From Desmonostoc geniculatum HA4340-LM1 (GTDB lineage Bacteria > Cyanobacteriota > Cyanobacteriia > Cyanobacteriales > Nostocaceae), in the NCBI GenBank assembly GCA_019359545.1, contig JAHHHB010000037.1, forward strand, positions 1-55,553: 55,553 nt of DNA. Reading direction: 5' to 3'. The translations under genes and the position numbers were made by a program. This document shows positions 1 through 10,280 of this stretch, in pieces (the stretch's first letter is position 1; each line of letters opens with the position of its first letter). The notes under the pieces were generated by a model, which did not search any database, was not told where the DNA came from, and worked only from the letters and a program-made list of their open reading frames with translations.

Positions 1-116
1 ACGCCTGAACCTGGCGGGTAGGACTTTCACCTACATCTAGTTGAGAGTTCAACTCTTGCGAGTTGGTGAGTTTATTTGCGGGCTGGATACCGGGATTCAC
101 TCACAACGAATCGCAC
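1..116 (-). mobile_element. Group II intron, 5' end (domain I start), runs off left edge
   Basis: Read on the minus strand, the segment starting at base 116 opens with GTGCG, the 5' consensus (GUGYG) of bacterial group II introns. It is followed by stacked short hairpins: AACTC-gcaa-GAGTT, and GTAGG closing on CCTAC around the loop TGAAAGT, a GGTGAAAGTCC-like motif of the sort seen in domain I. The ribozyme body and any reverse transcriptase would lie beyond base 1. On the same strand the sequence just upstream (117-139) is a strong hairpin, the type of site used by group IIC introns. The call rests on a short stretch and could be chance. Confidence 0.45.
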
Positions 117-175
117 GGGGATTCGGCGAAGCCGTTCCCGTTCGCGTAGCGTCTCCGAAGGAGAAGGGTAGGCGC
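117..175. repeat. REP-like palindromes (hairpin cluster)
   Basis: GGGGATTCGGCGAAGCCGTTCCC folds into a stem with loop GAA. It is followed by CGTTCGCGTAGCGTCTCC and GGAGAAGGG, the type of dispersed palindromic repeat common in Nostoc-type genomes. The rest of 176-571 contains no gene I can support. A 66-codon open frame on the minus strand (262-462) has no recognisable features. Confidence 0.5.
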
Positions 176-571
176 AAAGAATAAGGTAAAAATAAGGACT
201 TTTGCAAGAAGTCTATTTGTTATGGGTGAAAATTGGTGAGAGAGTTGACCTAAGGAACATCCTAGAGTGAAGATAAAAAGGTTGCATCTCTTGCCAAAGC
301 AGTCAGGACATCTGATATCGCTTGATTTTTTTTAGTTTCCCTGGTTTTCACGTGAAAGCCGAGGGTGAAGGCGATACACATTAACGCGGCAAAAAACTTG
401 GAGAAGTATGCACGGATGGCTAAGACGTGCCTGGACGCGGAGGGTTCAATGCGCCGTCGCACCCCTGTGAAGCGTCAAGAAATAGCTGATTAAATCAAAT
501 TTAATCTGGTTTAATCATATATTTTGTAGCAGATACTTGTGGAAAAGCAAATGCTAGGTGTAAATGTTGTT

Positions 572-793
572 ATGAAAGTTGGCGATCGCGTGCGCGTTAA
601 AGATTCGGTGGTAATCTATCATCATCCTGAACATCGAAATCAAGCTTTTGACCTCAAAGGCACAGAAGGCGATGTTATAGGTATTGTCACTCAATGGCAA
701 GGTAGACCTGTAAGCGCTAATCTGCCGATTTTAGTCCAGTTTACTAAAAAATTTAAAGCTCATTTACGTGAAAACGAGTTAGAAGTGATTTAA
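572..793 (+). CDS. ftrV: Ferredoxin-thioredoxin reductase, variable (alpha) chain
   Basis: Small beta-barrel subunit of ferredoxin:thioredoxin reductase. It sits beside the catalytic [4Fe-4S] chain FtrC, which takes electrons from photosynthetic ferredoxin to reduce thioredoxins. The protein begins MKVGDRVRVK and carries YHHPEHR, AFDLKGTEGDV, TQWQGRPVSANLPILVQF and the ending KAHLRENELEVI, all of which I recognise from cyanobacterial FtrV. ATG at 572 gives 73 residues, the usual length of about 74. Earlier in-frame starts at 539 (GTG) and 551 (ATG) would add 11 or 7 residues that family members generally lack. It stands alone, convergent with the next gene one base away. ftrC is not in the window, as is normal for cyanobacteria. 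Confidence 0.9.
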   Translation: MKVGDRVRVKDSVVIYHHPEHRNQAFDLKGTEGDVIGIVTQWQGRPVSANLPILVQFTKKFKAHLRENELEVI

Positions 794-794
794 T

Positions 795-1016
795 TCATCG
801 GCGGCGAAACCACTGGAAAATATTCAGTTCGCCGCGCATTTTTTGTAAGTCTTGGCGGTTCTGTTCTGCTGTCGTGTAATACCATTCACAATGACGCCGA
901 AACTCTTCCCGCGTCTGAACTTCATGATAAAACTGATGGGTTGTTTGGTAGGTGGCAAAGCCTTCCTCAACTTGGGGTGGAGGCGATGGAATAATATAAG
1001 GTAAGTTTTTAGACAT
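795..1016 (-). CDS. Small conserved-looking protein of unknown function (73 aa)
   Basis: A 73-residue soluble protein rich in Gln, Glu and Arg (FYHEVQTREEFRRHCEWYYT near the middle, ending NIFQWFRRR). There is no signal peptide or membrane segment, and the second half is predicted helical and amphipathic. It ends one base from the ftrV stop on the opposite strand, and such tight convergence favours a real gene. An overlapping alternative frame on the same strand (824-1027) looks like a shadow because it is rich in basic and hydrophobic residues without order. I do not recognise the family. Confidence 0.55.
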   Translation of the reverse strand: MSKNLPYIIPSPPPQVEEGFATYQTTHQFYHEVQTREEFRRHCEWYYTTAEQNRQDLQKMRGELNIFQWFRRR

Positions 1017-1028
1017 AATGTTAACAAA

Positions 1029-1272
1029 GTTAGGAGTTAGGAGTTAGAAGTTGAGAGTTAGGAGTTAGGAGTTAGGAGTTAGGAGTTTGGAATTGAGAGT
1101 TTGGAGTTAAGAGTTTGGAGTTTGGAGTTGAGAGTTTGGAGTTTGGAATTGAGAGTTTGGAGTTTGGAATTGAGAGTTTGGAGTTTGGAATTCGCGCAAT
1201 TACCACACCTCATAATTCATAACTCCTCACTCCTAACTCCTAACTCCTAACTCCCAACTCCTAACTCCTAAC
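1029..1272. repeat. Heptanucleotide tandem repeat array with inverted arm
   Basis: Bases 1029-1190 are a run of TTAGGAG and GAGTTTGG-type heptamers. Bases 1221-1271 carry the reverse complement (CTAACTC units), so the two blocks form a long imperfect hairpin of about 240 bases. This is the short tandemly repeated repetitive (STRR) class of heterocystous cyanobacteria. It fills the whole gap between the two minus-strand genes. Confidence 0.85.
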
Positions 1273-1276
1273 TTAA

Positions 1277-2068
1277 TTAAAGCCAACCGCGTAAGTAATA
1301 GACAAAAGAACCAATATACTCTTTTAAAGCGGTAGTAAATCGGTGCAAGTTGTCAGTATCCGGTAATAAATTCAGTATAGCGGCTTTGGGAGTGCTGCCG
1401 AGTTCTTGCAGTTCGCCCTGACTGACGAGAAAATCAGTCGGTGCGGGAATCACGTTAATTCCTTGACGTTGAAAAATCTTCAGCGATCGCGGCATGTGCA
1501 TTGCCGAAGTTATCAATAATACTTGTTTAATGCCACGCTCTTCCAGAATTTTGCGGACATTGACGGCATTTTCATAAGTATTTAAAGACTCTGGTTCCTC
1601 GACAATTGCCTGGGATGGAATACCAATAGATGTAAGAATTATTGCCATATCTGCCGATTCTGCTGAACCGCTACCACGCCAATCGATTCGCCCGCCGCTG
1701 AGGATGATTATAGGCGCTTTTTTTTGGCGATAAAGTTGGGCGGCGTAAATGACGCGATCGCCTGATTCACTCAAATCAACAGTAGGTCTTGGAGGAAAAG
1801 CTGATTTGGTAGCACCACCCAAAACCACAATCGCTTCTGCATTAGGTATTTGGGCGGCTGGGAGATTTTGCCATTCTAGCGATCGCACTAGCGATGTCGC
1901 AATCCAAGCATTGCTGCAAAACACGAGTAAAGTTAATGCTAGAGTAATGGCGATCGCAGCAATGCGCGGTCGTTTCCACAATGTGACTAATGCTACTACT
2001 AAGCTGACACAAGCCAGTCCTAGTGGATAAAAAAATAGTGGCAGTAACTTCGAGAGATATAAAAACAT
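1277..2068 (-). CDS. YdcF/ElyC/SanA-family (DUF218) membrane protein
   Basis: About 263 residues from an ATG at 2068 ([17 protein letters not shown]). Two N-terminal membrane segments (about residues 5-28 and 35-55) are followed by the DUF218 fold: AEAIVVLGG, then IILSGGR, a Ser/Glu-rich loop, ESLNTYENA, and [18 protein letters not shown]. These match the conserved acid-histidine-arginine pattern of YdcF/ElyC/SanA proteins, which are linked to envelope or peptidoglycan maintenance; the reaction is unsettled. The open frame extends upstream to 2155, but the added 29 residues ([10 protein letters not shown] units) are only translated heptamer repeat, so the internal ATG is preferred. The downstream gap is the repeat array at 1029-1272. 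Confidence 0.8.
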   Translation of the reverse strand: MFLYLSKLLPLFFYPLGLACVSLVVALVTLWKRPRIAAIAITLALTLLVFCSNAWIATSLVRSLEWQNLPAAQIPNAEAIVVLGGATKSAFPPRPTVDLSESGDRVIYAAQLYRQKKAPIIILSGGRIDWRGSGSAESADMAIILTSIGIPSQAIVEEPESLNTYENAVNVRKILEERGIKQVLLITSAMHMPRSLKIFQRQGINVIPAPTDFLVSQGELQELGSTPKAAILNLLPDTDNLHRFTTALKEYIGSFVYYLRGWL

Positions 2069-2211
2069 ATTGGGGAATTGGGCATTGGGAATTGGGCATT
2101 GGGCATTGGGCATTGGGAATTGGGCATTGGGCATTGGGCATTGGGCATGAGCCAATAATCAATAGTTCTTCTTCCCCTGCTTCCCCATGCCCCATGCCCC
2201 ATGCCCAATTA
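2069..2211. repeat. Heptamer array ATTGGGC with inverted copy
   Basis: Roughly 10 copies of (A)TTGGGCA/ATTGGGA from 2069 to 2148 face CCCCATG/CCCAATT units at 2184-2210. The array abuts the start codon of the YdcF-like gene and the stop of the next gene, so it lies in any leader between them and may fold as a hairpin. Confidence 0.85.
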
Positions 2212-2715
2212 CTACCTTTCCCAAAACTTGAAATTAACACTTCCAGTATTACGACGAGAACGGCGGGTGGGTCTTCTTCTTTGGCGTTTGTTTATCCTGT
2301 CAGTGGATTGTTCAGTTTCGCCTTCTTCTGATTCTTCAACTTGCAGTTGAGTTTTAGTTTCTTCCTTACTTCCCCACCAAGCAGTAATCCAACCTCCACC
2401 TAAAGCGGCTATTGCGCCCAGGAAGATACTCATGGGTGCAGGATACCCCAAAGATACAAAGCCCAGCATGAAAAATAACCAGTATTTCAGTCCTGTATCA
2501 ACACCATCAGAGGAGGCTACAGTTGGGGGCTGGGCACTATTAGTAGTTGCATTTGTAATCCAGCTTAAGATGAAACCCCCCAAAATCCCTAAGAAGATGC
2601 TCAGGGGTACTGGCGAGTTGGTCATGATTAATATAAATGCTAAAAATGCCCCAAATAATAGTTGAGAAAAGAAGCTGGGAGAAATAGTGAAAAAGTCGTT
2701 CTTTTTGTCTGCCAT
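2212..2715 (-). CDS. Cyanobacterial membrane protein of unknown function (167 aa)
   Basis: Two similar hydrophobic halves are visible: residues about 10-55 ([15 protein letters not shown], then [19 protein letters not shown]) and about 77-113 ([16 protein letters not shown], then [19 protein letters not shown]). The motif P-x-P-x-SIFLG-I occurs in both, suggesting an internal duplication with four membrane segments. The C-terminal 50 residues are charged, acidic and then strongly basic ([13 protein letters not shown]), and probably cytoplasmic. It is read in the same direction as the YdcF-like gene. I do not recognise a family. Confidence 0.7.
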   Translation of the reverse strand: MADKKNDFFTISPSFFSQLLFGAFLAFILIMTNSPVPLSIFLGILGGFILSWITNATTNSAQPPTVASSDGVDTGLKYWLFFMLGFVSLGYPAPMSIFLGAIAALGGGWITAWWGSKEETKTQLQVEESEEGETEQSTDRINKRQRRRPTRRSRRNTGSVNFKFWER

Positions 2716-2835
2716 AAATCAATTTTGGATTTTGGATTTGTTGGGTTCACTAGGAGTAACCATATAGCTTGCTTTTTGACAAGAGTAGGGAAGTAATTTT
2801 TTATCTAAAATCTCAAATTGGCACGCTCAAAAAAG

Positions 2836-4380
2836 CTATTGCGGAATTACTGTTTTTAATTGTGCTTCTTTTGGTTGAGTTGTATCTAAAATCTTTACGT
2901 ATGTTTTTTCTTCTTCAGTGAAAGGTTCAGCTTGTTTGAGTTGTGAGTCTAATAAATCGGCAGTAGCATCAGCGATATCACCAGTGCGTTTATTCAGACG
3001 CTCTTGTAAGACTTCTAGCGATGCTGTGCATTGGATAATCTGGAGTGGAAGTTGGTGTTTTGTAGCTTGGGCGATCGCTTCTTGCCGTAACAGTTGTTTA
3101 TCATACTTGGCATCTAAAATTACAGGAAAACCTTGATTAGCCAGTATAATACCCAGTGACAATAAGCGTGTGTAAGTTTTCTCGGTCATTTCAGGTGTAT
3201 ACAAATCATCGCCACCTTTCTCAGACAGAGGAATTCTGCCTAAATGCTTCCGCACTGCATCGGAACGCAGTTGAATTGCTCCTAAATGACGAGCTAAAAG
3301 TCTCGCTGTTGTACTTTTGCCAGAACCAGACAACCCTGACATCAAAATTAGTTGTCCCTGTTTTGGTTTAGTATACTCCCAAGCTTGTTTGTAATAGTCA
3401 GCGGCGGTTTTTGTCGCTTCTTCCTTCACTGTGGCACGTACACTCGCATCGTCTAGCAAAAAGGAAGTTACCTTGGCTCGGACATAAGCTTGACGGCTCA
3501 AATACAAAGGTAGCACCTGTAAACCTTCCCAGTCTCCAGTTTGCTCAGTGTAAGCATTCAAAAACGCATTACTCAAGTCTTTGCGCCCTCGCGCTTCCAA
3601 ATCCATCAGCGTGAATGCCACATCATACATTACATCCACAAAGCGAAATTGCTCATTAAACTCAATGCAATCAAACAGCAAGATTTTATCGTGCCACAAA
3701 GCAATATTTCTCAGATGTAAATCCCCGTGACATTCACGAATATAATCGTTGTGAATTCTGGTAGCAAATAATTCTGAACGTTCAGCAAAAAACTTATCTG
3801 TATATTCCTTGGTTTCTGTAAACTGCGCTTGAGTTTGGGGGCCACCGATATATTTTTCACTTTGCTCATAATTCTCATCAAAGGCAGCCCGGATATTTGG
3901 CACCTCACCAAAGCTGCGAATATAATCATTCGTCTGAGCTTGAGAATGGTATTGAGCTACCACTCTCCCCAAATTATCTAAGTGTGTCTCATTTAACTTA
4001 CCTGCTTCAAAAAGTGCGCTTAATAGCGACTCTTGGGGAAATTGACGCATTTTCAGCACATATTCTGCTGCTTCTCTTGTTCCCCCTAGCTGGTATTGCT
4101 CTCCTACTAGAGTAATGGGCAAAACTTCTAAATATAGTTCATCTGCTCCTCGTTGATTTAACCGTAACTCTTCCTGACAAAAATGCTGTCGCTTCTCTAA
4201 AGTCGAAAAGTCCAAAAACCCGAAATTAACTGGTTTCTTCAGCTTATAAGCGTAATTCCCAGTCAATAACACATAAGAAGCGTGGGTTTGAATGAGTTGA
4301 ATAGATTCTGTTACCTCATGGGGATAAAATCCAGGCTGCAACATTTGCTCAATTAAAGCTGGAAGAGTTGCTTCTGTCAT
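2836..4380 (-). CDS. APH-like kinase domain fused to P-loop kinase (514 aa)
   Basis: A two-domain protein. Residues about 1-320 resemble aminoglycoside phosphotransferase/choline-kinase-like proteins: ANYAYKLKKPVNFGFLDFS near residue 40, the catalytic-loop HGDLHLRN (H218, D220) and the metal-binding DCIEF about 20 residues later. Residues about 340-500 form a P-loop phosphotransferase with Walker A GLSGSGKST (K355), RSDAVRKHLG and a gluconate-kinase/Zeta-like lid. The fusion is widespread in bacteria and is usually annotated as a bifunctional aminoglycoside phosphotransferase/ATP-binding protein. The true substrate is unknown, and drug resistance should not be inferred. It is monocistronic with a 120-base gap downstream. 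Confidence 0.85.
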   Translation of the reverse strand: MTEATLPALIEQMLQPGFYPHEVTESIQLIQTHASYVLLTGNYAYKLKKPVNFGFLDFSTLEKRQHFCQEELRLNQRGADELYLEVLPITLVGEQYQLGGTREAAEYVLKMRQFPQESLLSALFEAGKLNETHLDNLGRVVAQYHSQAQTNDYIRSFGEVPNIRAAFDENYEQSEKYIGGPQTQAQFTETKEYTDKFFAERSELFATRIHNDYIRECHGDLHLRNIALWHDKILLFDCIEFNEQFRFVDVMYDVAFTLMDLEARGRKDLSNAFLNAYTEQTGDWEGLQVLPLYLSRQAYVRAKVTSFLLDDASVRATVKEEATKTAADYYKQAWEYTKPKQGQLILMSGLSGSGKSTTARLLARHLGAIQLRSDAVRKHLGRIPLSEKGGDDLYTPEMTEKTYTRLLSLGIILANQGFPVILDAKYDKQLLRQEAIAQATKHQLPLQIIQCTASLEVLQERLNKRTGDIADATADLLDSQLKQAEPFTEEEKTYVKILDTTQPKEAQLKTVIPQ

Positions 4381-4562
4381 TTCTTAGCCTCTGCATCTGT
4401 GCGGTTGAAATATAAAAAAACGTAGTACTTTCGTCATCGGTCTGGCAAAGTGGAAACACTGGCTTATCATTGTTCTAAGTTAGACTTGTACACCCACCAG
4501 TATTTTCTCGGATTTCTGTTCAAAATTCAAGTAGGAGTCCTATACAATATCTAACTGTATTT

Positions 4563-4745
4563 TTTCAGAAAGCGAATTTGCCAATTGCTGGAAAATTGCT
4601 TAGGCAAGTTGAAGGCATGACAAAGAGGCTGAAGCAGTAATTTGTACAAATTCCTACCTCAAAATTAAAAGACCGGATTGCTCAATGGTGCGAACAATAC
4701 GGTCTGGGGTTTATACAGCAAGAATCAAGTGATTTACACCCGTAG
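4563..4745 (+). pseudogene. Possible transposase (TnpB-like) remnant
   Basis: The frame starting at 4641 reads IPTSKLKDRIAQWCEQYGL and then GFIQQE before a stop at 4743-4745. This resembles the 'helix then (Y/W)C-x-x-x-G-I-x-F-I-x-x-E' stretch of IS200/IS605-type TnpB proteins. The same frame continues upstream through a single TAA at 4638. The piece is too short for certainty. The rest of 4381-4760 shows no gene. Confidence 0.25.
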
Positions 4746-4760
4746 GGGCACGGCACTGCC

Positions 4761-4967
4761 CAGAGGTGTCAACTTAACGTGAAACCCTTGTGAAGAGATG
4801 ATATTGAGTTTTCTCACTTACAATCACTCAACACGTTACCCCACCCTAACCCTCCCCGTATGTATTGGGGAGGGAACTAGATTTCTTTTTCCCCCCAATA
4901 TATCGGGGGGATTAAGGGGGGTAAAGCGTATGTGGAACAAGCATTTGAGCTTAAGTTGACACCAATG
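4761..4967. mobile_element. MITE-like element, copy 1 (207 bp, 9-bp target duplication)
   Basis: The ends are GGTGTCAACTTAA (4765-4777) and TTAAGTTGACACC (4951-4963), perfect inverted repeats. The element is flanked by the direct repeat GGCACTGCC at 4752-4760 and 4968-4976. Removing the element and one repeat restores a REP palindrome, GTAGGGGCACGG..CCGTACCCCTAC (4742-4986). The interior has G/C-run hairpins (CCCCCCAATATATCGGGGGG). There is no coding capacity. A second copy lies at 16907-17111. Confidence 0.8.
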
Positions 4968-5081
4968 GGCACTGCCGTACCCCTACACCTTGCTGTGAAT
5001 TGGGAATTGGAAATTGCGAATTGCCTTGACGATTCCTTTGAGGTTATCGGATGAATACCACCCCTTTTAAGAATCGGTGCA

Positions 5082-5678
5082 TCAAGAGGCTGCTTCGCTC
5101 TCTTCTTCAGCAGCAGCGTTGATTTGCGGTGGCAAAACGCTGACAAGAACTCGTTCTGATTCAGCAAGAGGTGTCACACCCTCAGGAAAAGATATATCAC
5201 TGATCTGCAAGTTGTCTCCAATTTTCAGGTTAGAGACATCAATATCAATGAACTCTGGGATGTTCTCAGGCGCACAAGTCACTTGCAATTCAGTAACAGT
5301 GGTGTCTAACACGCCACCTTCTTGTTTAACACCAACAGGTTCTCCCACGAAACGCAGACGTACTTCTACATTTGTGTCGCCGTGACCTGCAACTGCAAAA
5401 AAGCTCAGGTGGTAAGGGGTACCCTTTGCTGGATGAATTTGAAGTTCCCGCAGTAGGGCTTTGCCCCGCCAAGGTACATCAGTAACGTTTAAGTCAATCA
5501 AAGTGTTGTTGACTGAAGCTCTTTTGAGCAAGCGCTCAACGATTTTGGCATTGATGGTCAAAGAGATTGATTCTGTACCCTTGTGACCGTACAAATTTGC
5601 TGGGATTTCTCCAGAACGGCGCAAAGCTTTGGGCTTGCTACCTTCTGGTCGCTTTTGACATTCGACTGTAATAGCCAT
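5082..5678 (-). CDS. rplY: Ribosomal protein L25 (TL5/CTC long form)
   Basis: A 5S-rRNA-binding protein of the large ribosomal subunit. The N-terminal L25 domain (residues about 5-95) shows [25 protein letters not shown] and [20 protein letters not shown]. The second TL5-type beta domain (about 100-185) shows [19 protein letters not shown] and [15 protein letters not shown]. At 198 residues it is the long CTC form found in cyanobacteria. The C-terminus is acidic. It follows purA on the same strand after a repeat-filled 111-base gap and may be cotranscribed. Confidence 0.95.
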   Translation of the reverse strand: MAITVECQKRPEGSKPKALRRSGEIPANLYGHKGTESISLTINAKIVERLLKRASVNNTLIDLNVTDVPWRGKALLRELQIHPAKGTPYHLSFFAVAGHGDTNVEVRLRFVGEPVGVKQEGGVLDTTVTELQVTCAPENIPEFIDIDVSNLKIGDNLQISDISFPEGVTPLAESERVLVSVLPPQINAAAEEESEAAS

Positions 5679-5689
5679 AGAAGTTGTCC

Positions 5690-5788
5690 TTTGTCATTTG
5701 TCAGTTGTCAGTTGTCATTTGTCATTTGTCCTTTGTCCTTTGTTATTCGTTAATGACTAATGACCAAGGACTAATGACAAATGACTAA
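5690..5788. repeat. TTTGTCA/TGACAAA heptamer array
   Basis: Units of TTTGTCA and TTTGTCC (5690-5743) face TGACTAA/TGACAAA units (5752-5787), giving an inverted tandem-repeat array. It fills the whole purA-rplY gap and could form a hairpin in the transcript. Confidence 0.8.
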
Positions 5789-5789
5789 T

Positions 5790-7561
<1,772 letters not shown>

Positions 7562-9055
7562 ATGGAGGTCATCTGCGGCAAAAAGGGCGATCGCATGATA
7601 AAAAAATGGTCTAGAGTCCAAAAGCACAAAGCAATATTCCTCTTGGCATTGGCAGTTGTATTTACTAATACTTTAATTTTCTCTGACAATACTATTAAGC
7701 TGATTTATCAACGTGAAAATCTGATATCCACTAACAAAATTATTACTCAAATTCAAGCTATACAAGCTACACTCCAAAATACTGAAACAGCACAATGTAA
7801 TTATTTAATTACATCCAAAATTGCATTGTTTATTGTAGTTGTCGTACATTGGCTGTTGATAGGTTTATTGTATAAATTATTGTCACATTACATTAAACAA
7901 CTTCACCAAGCAGAACAAAAAATTCATGAACAAAAGTTGCTGTTAGATGTAACAAAAGACGCAATTGTGGTGCGAAATATCCACAACCAAATCTTATTTT
8001 GGAATCAAGGTGCCCAAAGTCTTTACGGTTGGAAAGTTGAAGAAGCTGTGGGTAAGAATATTTTGCAACTTTTGTATCCAGAAAATTCACCACAGTTAGA
8101 AGATGCTTACTTAAGCGTGATGAATACTGGTGAGTGGCGGGGTGAGTTGCATCAACTGACAAAAGAAGGTAAGGAAATTATCGTTGAAAGTCGGTGGGTA
8201 TTGTTACGACATGATAATGGACAACCCAAATCTATTTTGAGTGCGAACACCGAAATTACACAGCAGAAACAATTAGAAGTTCAACTTTTGCGATCGCAAC
8301 GTTTGGAGAGTATCGGCACTCTAACTAGCAGTATCGTCCACGATCTCAATAATCTATTATCGCCGATTTTAATGTCAGTTCAGTTCTTACAGAAGAAATT
8401 CCCTGACGCCCAAAGCCAGAAAGTACTACAAACCTTAGAAAATAATGTTAAACGCGGCGCTAATCTGCTCAAGCAAATCTTGATATTTGCACGCGGTATT
8501 GAAAACAAGCGGACAATTGTTGAAATTCAGCCTATATTAGCAGAAATTGAGCAAATTATCGCTCAAACATTTCCTGATTCTATTATTTGCGAGATAGATA
8601 TTCCCAAAAATCTTTGGCACGTCCGGGGAGACGCAACTCAACTACACCAAGTGCTGATGAATTTAGTAGTCAATGCCCGTGACGCGATGCCAGATGGCGG
8701 TATCTTGAGAATTGTGGCGGAAAATCTCGTAATTGGCGAACATTGTGCCCAGATTAATATTGATGCGAAAGTTGGTTCTTATATTGCGATCGTGGTGACG
8801 GATACTGGTATGGGGATGTCATCGGAAGTCCAACAACGGATTTTTGAACCATTTTTTAGCACCAAAGACATAAGCAAAGGCACTGGTTTAGGACTTTCCA
8901 CGGCGCTGGATATCATTAAGAATCACGGTGGTTTTGTCAATCTTTATAGTCAGGTAGGCAGAGGTACTCAATTTACAGTCTACTTACCCGCTTTAACATC
9001 CAGGGAAACCCCTTCATTTTCCCAAGAACTCGAATCAGTTACAGGAGAGGGTTAA
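7562..9055 (+). CDS. Membrane-anchored PAS sensor histidine kinase
   Basis: Two membrane segments (about residues 26-43 and 86-104) bracket a short periplasmic loop of about 45 residues, too small for a classical ligand domain. A coiled linker leads to a PAS domain (about 122-240; VRNIHNQILFWNQGAQSLYGW). The dimerisation/phosphoacceptor helix is SIVHDLNNLLSP with H260, the NtrB/PAS-type H-box. The ATPase domain follows: N-box LMNLVVNARDAMPDGG, G1 VTDTGMGM, F-box IFEPFFSTK, G2 GTGLGLSTA. It is an orphan, with no regulator gene adjacent. The start is ambiguous: ATG 7562 or ATG 7595, just after a GCGATCGC site. Confidence 0.88.
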   Translation: MEVICGKKGDRMIKKWSRVQKHKAIFLLALAVVFTNTLIFSDNTIKLIYQRENLISTNKIITQIQAIQATLQNTETAQCNYLITSKIALFIVVVVHWLLIGLLYKLLSHYIKQLHQAEQKIHEQKLLLDVTKDAIVVRNIHNQILFWNQGAQSLYGWKVEEAVGKNILQLLYPENSPQLEDAYLSVMNTGEWRGELHQLTKEGKEIIVESRWVLLRHDNGQPKSILSANTEITQQKQLEVQLLRSQRLESIGTLTSSIVHDLNNLLSPILMSVQFLQKKFPDAQSQKVLQTLENNVKRGANLLKQILIFARGIENKRTIVEIQPILAEIEQIIAQTFPDSIICEIDIPKNLWHVRGDATQLHQVLMNLVVNARDAMPDGGILRIVAENLVIGEHCAQINIDAKVGSYIAIVVTDTGMGMSSEVQQRIFEPFFSTKDISKGTGLGLSTALDIIKNHGGFVNLYSQVGRGTQFTVYLPALTSRETPSFSQELESVTGEG

Positions 9056-9150
9056 TTGGTTTTGCTGGTGAAAGTATCACAGATTACAAAAATCCTATCA
9101 ACTAAAACTTTCTGCCCACGTTGGAAATTGATTAATAGAAATAAAAAATA

Positions 9151-9709
9151 TCAGTTAACATGATACGCCGTTATCACTATTTTCTTGTCTGGACTATATA
9201 CGGACTCGACTCTTGGGTATTCGTTATGAATCCACCACACTTTTATTCTATTAGACTGTGCAGGTGCGCTACCTGAGATTGAATATCCCGCCTGAGTCAT
9301 TAACGTTTCAAAAGTATTTGAGTCGAGAACCGTACAATTAAAAGCTGTTAGTCCCTGTATTTGATGTCTGTTTAGGGTCATAGCTACCCTGGTAAGTCGT
9401 AAAAATTCTATATCCTGGTAATACTAAAGCAATTCCAGTTAACTCGTGAATTTTACCGGGATATTTATAGGGAATATCATCTGGTACGCTCCCACCAATG
9501 CGAAAACTAAATCCAAGTAGCCATATATACAAACCAGGTATTAGTAAATCCATGCTATATGCAATAGCTCTCATTGCCTCATTTTCTTTGAAAGAAGCAC
9601 AATTTCTGGCTATAGCGAATTTTTTGGAGATATTTTTTAGGTTTGTGGTTTCTAACATGGTCTTAATTTCAATCCCCAACAGAGAGTTAATAAGTTTTAA
9701 GCGTTTCAA
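9151..9709 (-). pseudogene. Possible frameshifted gene of unknown function (two overlapping frames)
   Basis: Two minus-strand frames overlap by 44 bases: 9709-9338 (123 codons) and 9381-9151 (76 codons). The first has a hydrophobic stretch (YSMDLLIPGLYIWLLGFSF). The second ends with VWWIHNEYPRVESVYSPDKK. The second frame stays open about 50 bases upstream of its ATG, so a single-base slip near 9400 could join them into one protein of roughly 170 residues. They may instead be two small overlapping genes or non-coding. I recognise neither. Confidence 0.35.
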
Positions 9710-9810
9710 TTTCTATGAGGGATAAGGTTTTTTGTAACCCTAGTTTTTTTATCCAGCAGTCAGATAGCAAATAGTTTCAATCCCCGATGAGGGGTAAAGT
9801 ATTTTGCAAC
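9703..9810 (+). CRISPR. Decayed CRISPR-like remnant (two repeat-like units, one spacer)
   Basis: Units at 9703-9738 (36 nt) and 9774-9810 (37 nt) both begin GTTTCAAT and end TTTTG(T/C)AAC, with an internal CCCC..GATGA..GGGG palindrome in the second. They are separated by a 35-nt unique spacer. Length, termini and spacing fit cyanobacterial CRISPR repeats (GTTNCAA...TTGNAAC). The two units differ at about eight positions, a possible third unit at 9666-9702 has no spacer, and no cas gene is near. It is at best a relic. Confidence 0.4.
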
Positions 9811-10280
9811 CTCTAGTTTTACGATATCGTAGAACTATGCTGTTTTCCAACCCGCTGACCTTTGAAAGCTTTGCAGTATTTGTGTTTTAAGGTTTACTTG
9901 GATGTCTAGATAATAATAGGAAAGTTTTCAAGCCTTGTAAGAGTGGAAAGTCTTGAAAAGGCTTATACCGTAAGGTGCGCGACGGTGATAATCGAGTAGG
10001 GCTTTTGTGAGTATTTTTACCATCAGCTAAAAAATAGTGTTTTTGCGGTAACAATTAGTATCAGTAATTTAATGTTATTAAGTCAAAATATTACGGAATT
10101 TGCTGACATTGGTATCAGATAATTTTTGTCTGAAATCCTGACTAATAAAGAGTTTTTACAGATAATAAATGCCGGATTCAGCAAGAATTAACGTAGATTT
10201 ACAGAATTTTGCTTCGGGTATAGATTTTTTTCTCGATGTTTTTGTTACAATTATTGAAATTTTTACCTAAAAATACCACT
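9811..10280. other. Intergenic region upstream of the adenosine-deaminase-like gene
   Basis: AT-rich and non-coding. Bases 9925-9970 contain loosely inverted pieces (TTTTCAAGCCTTG / CTTGAAAAGGCTT) that could pair. No other structure is recognised. Confidence 0.35.

Noticed and set aside
262..462. 66-codon minus-strand frame near the left edge
   Set aside because: No recognisable motif, and the region is intergenic with REP palindromes upstream. Kept only as a note.
1842..2240. Overlapping frames rich in [10 protein letters not shown] and similar residues
   Set aside because: They are translations of the ATTGGGC heptamer array and of antisense YdcF sequence.
2836..4380. Antibiotic resistance gene (aminoglycoside phosphotransferase)
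   Set aside because: The APH-like half is fused to a P-loop kinase in a widespread housekeeping-type architecture. Resistance is not supported.
4742..4986. Covarying arms at the two long inverted repeats as evidence of a structured RNA
   Set aside because: The arms are REP palindromes split by insertion with 9-bp duplication, which explains the pairing without RNA selection.
4877..5167. 96-codon minus-strand frame overlapping the MITE and rplY end
   Set aside because: It consists of MITE sequence and a shifted frame of rplY; the same kind of frame recurs in the second MITE copy (16982-17218).
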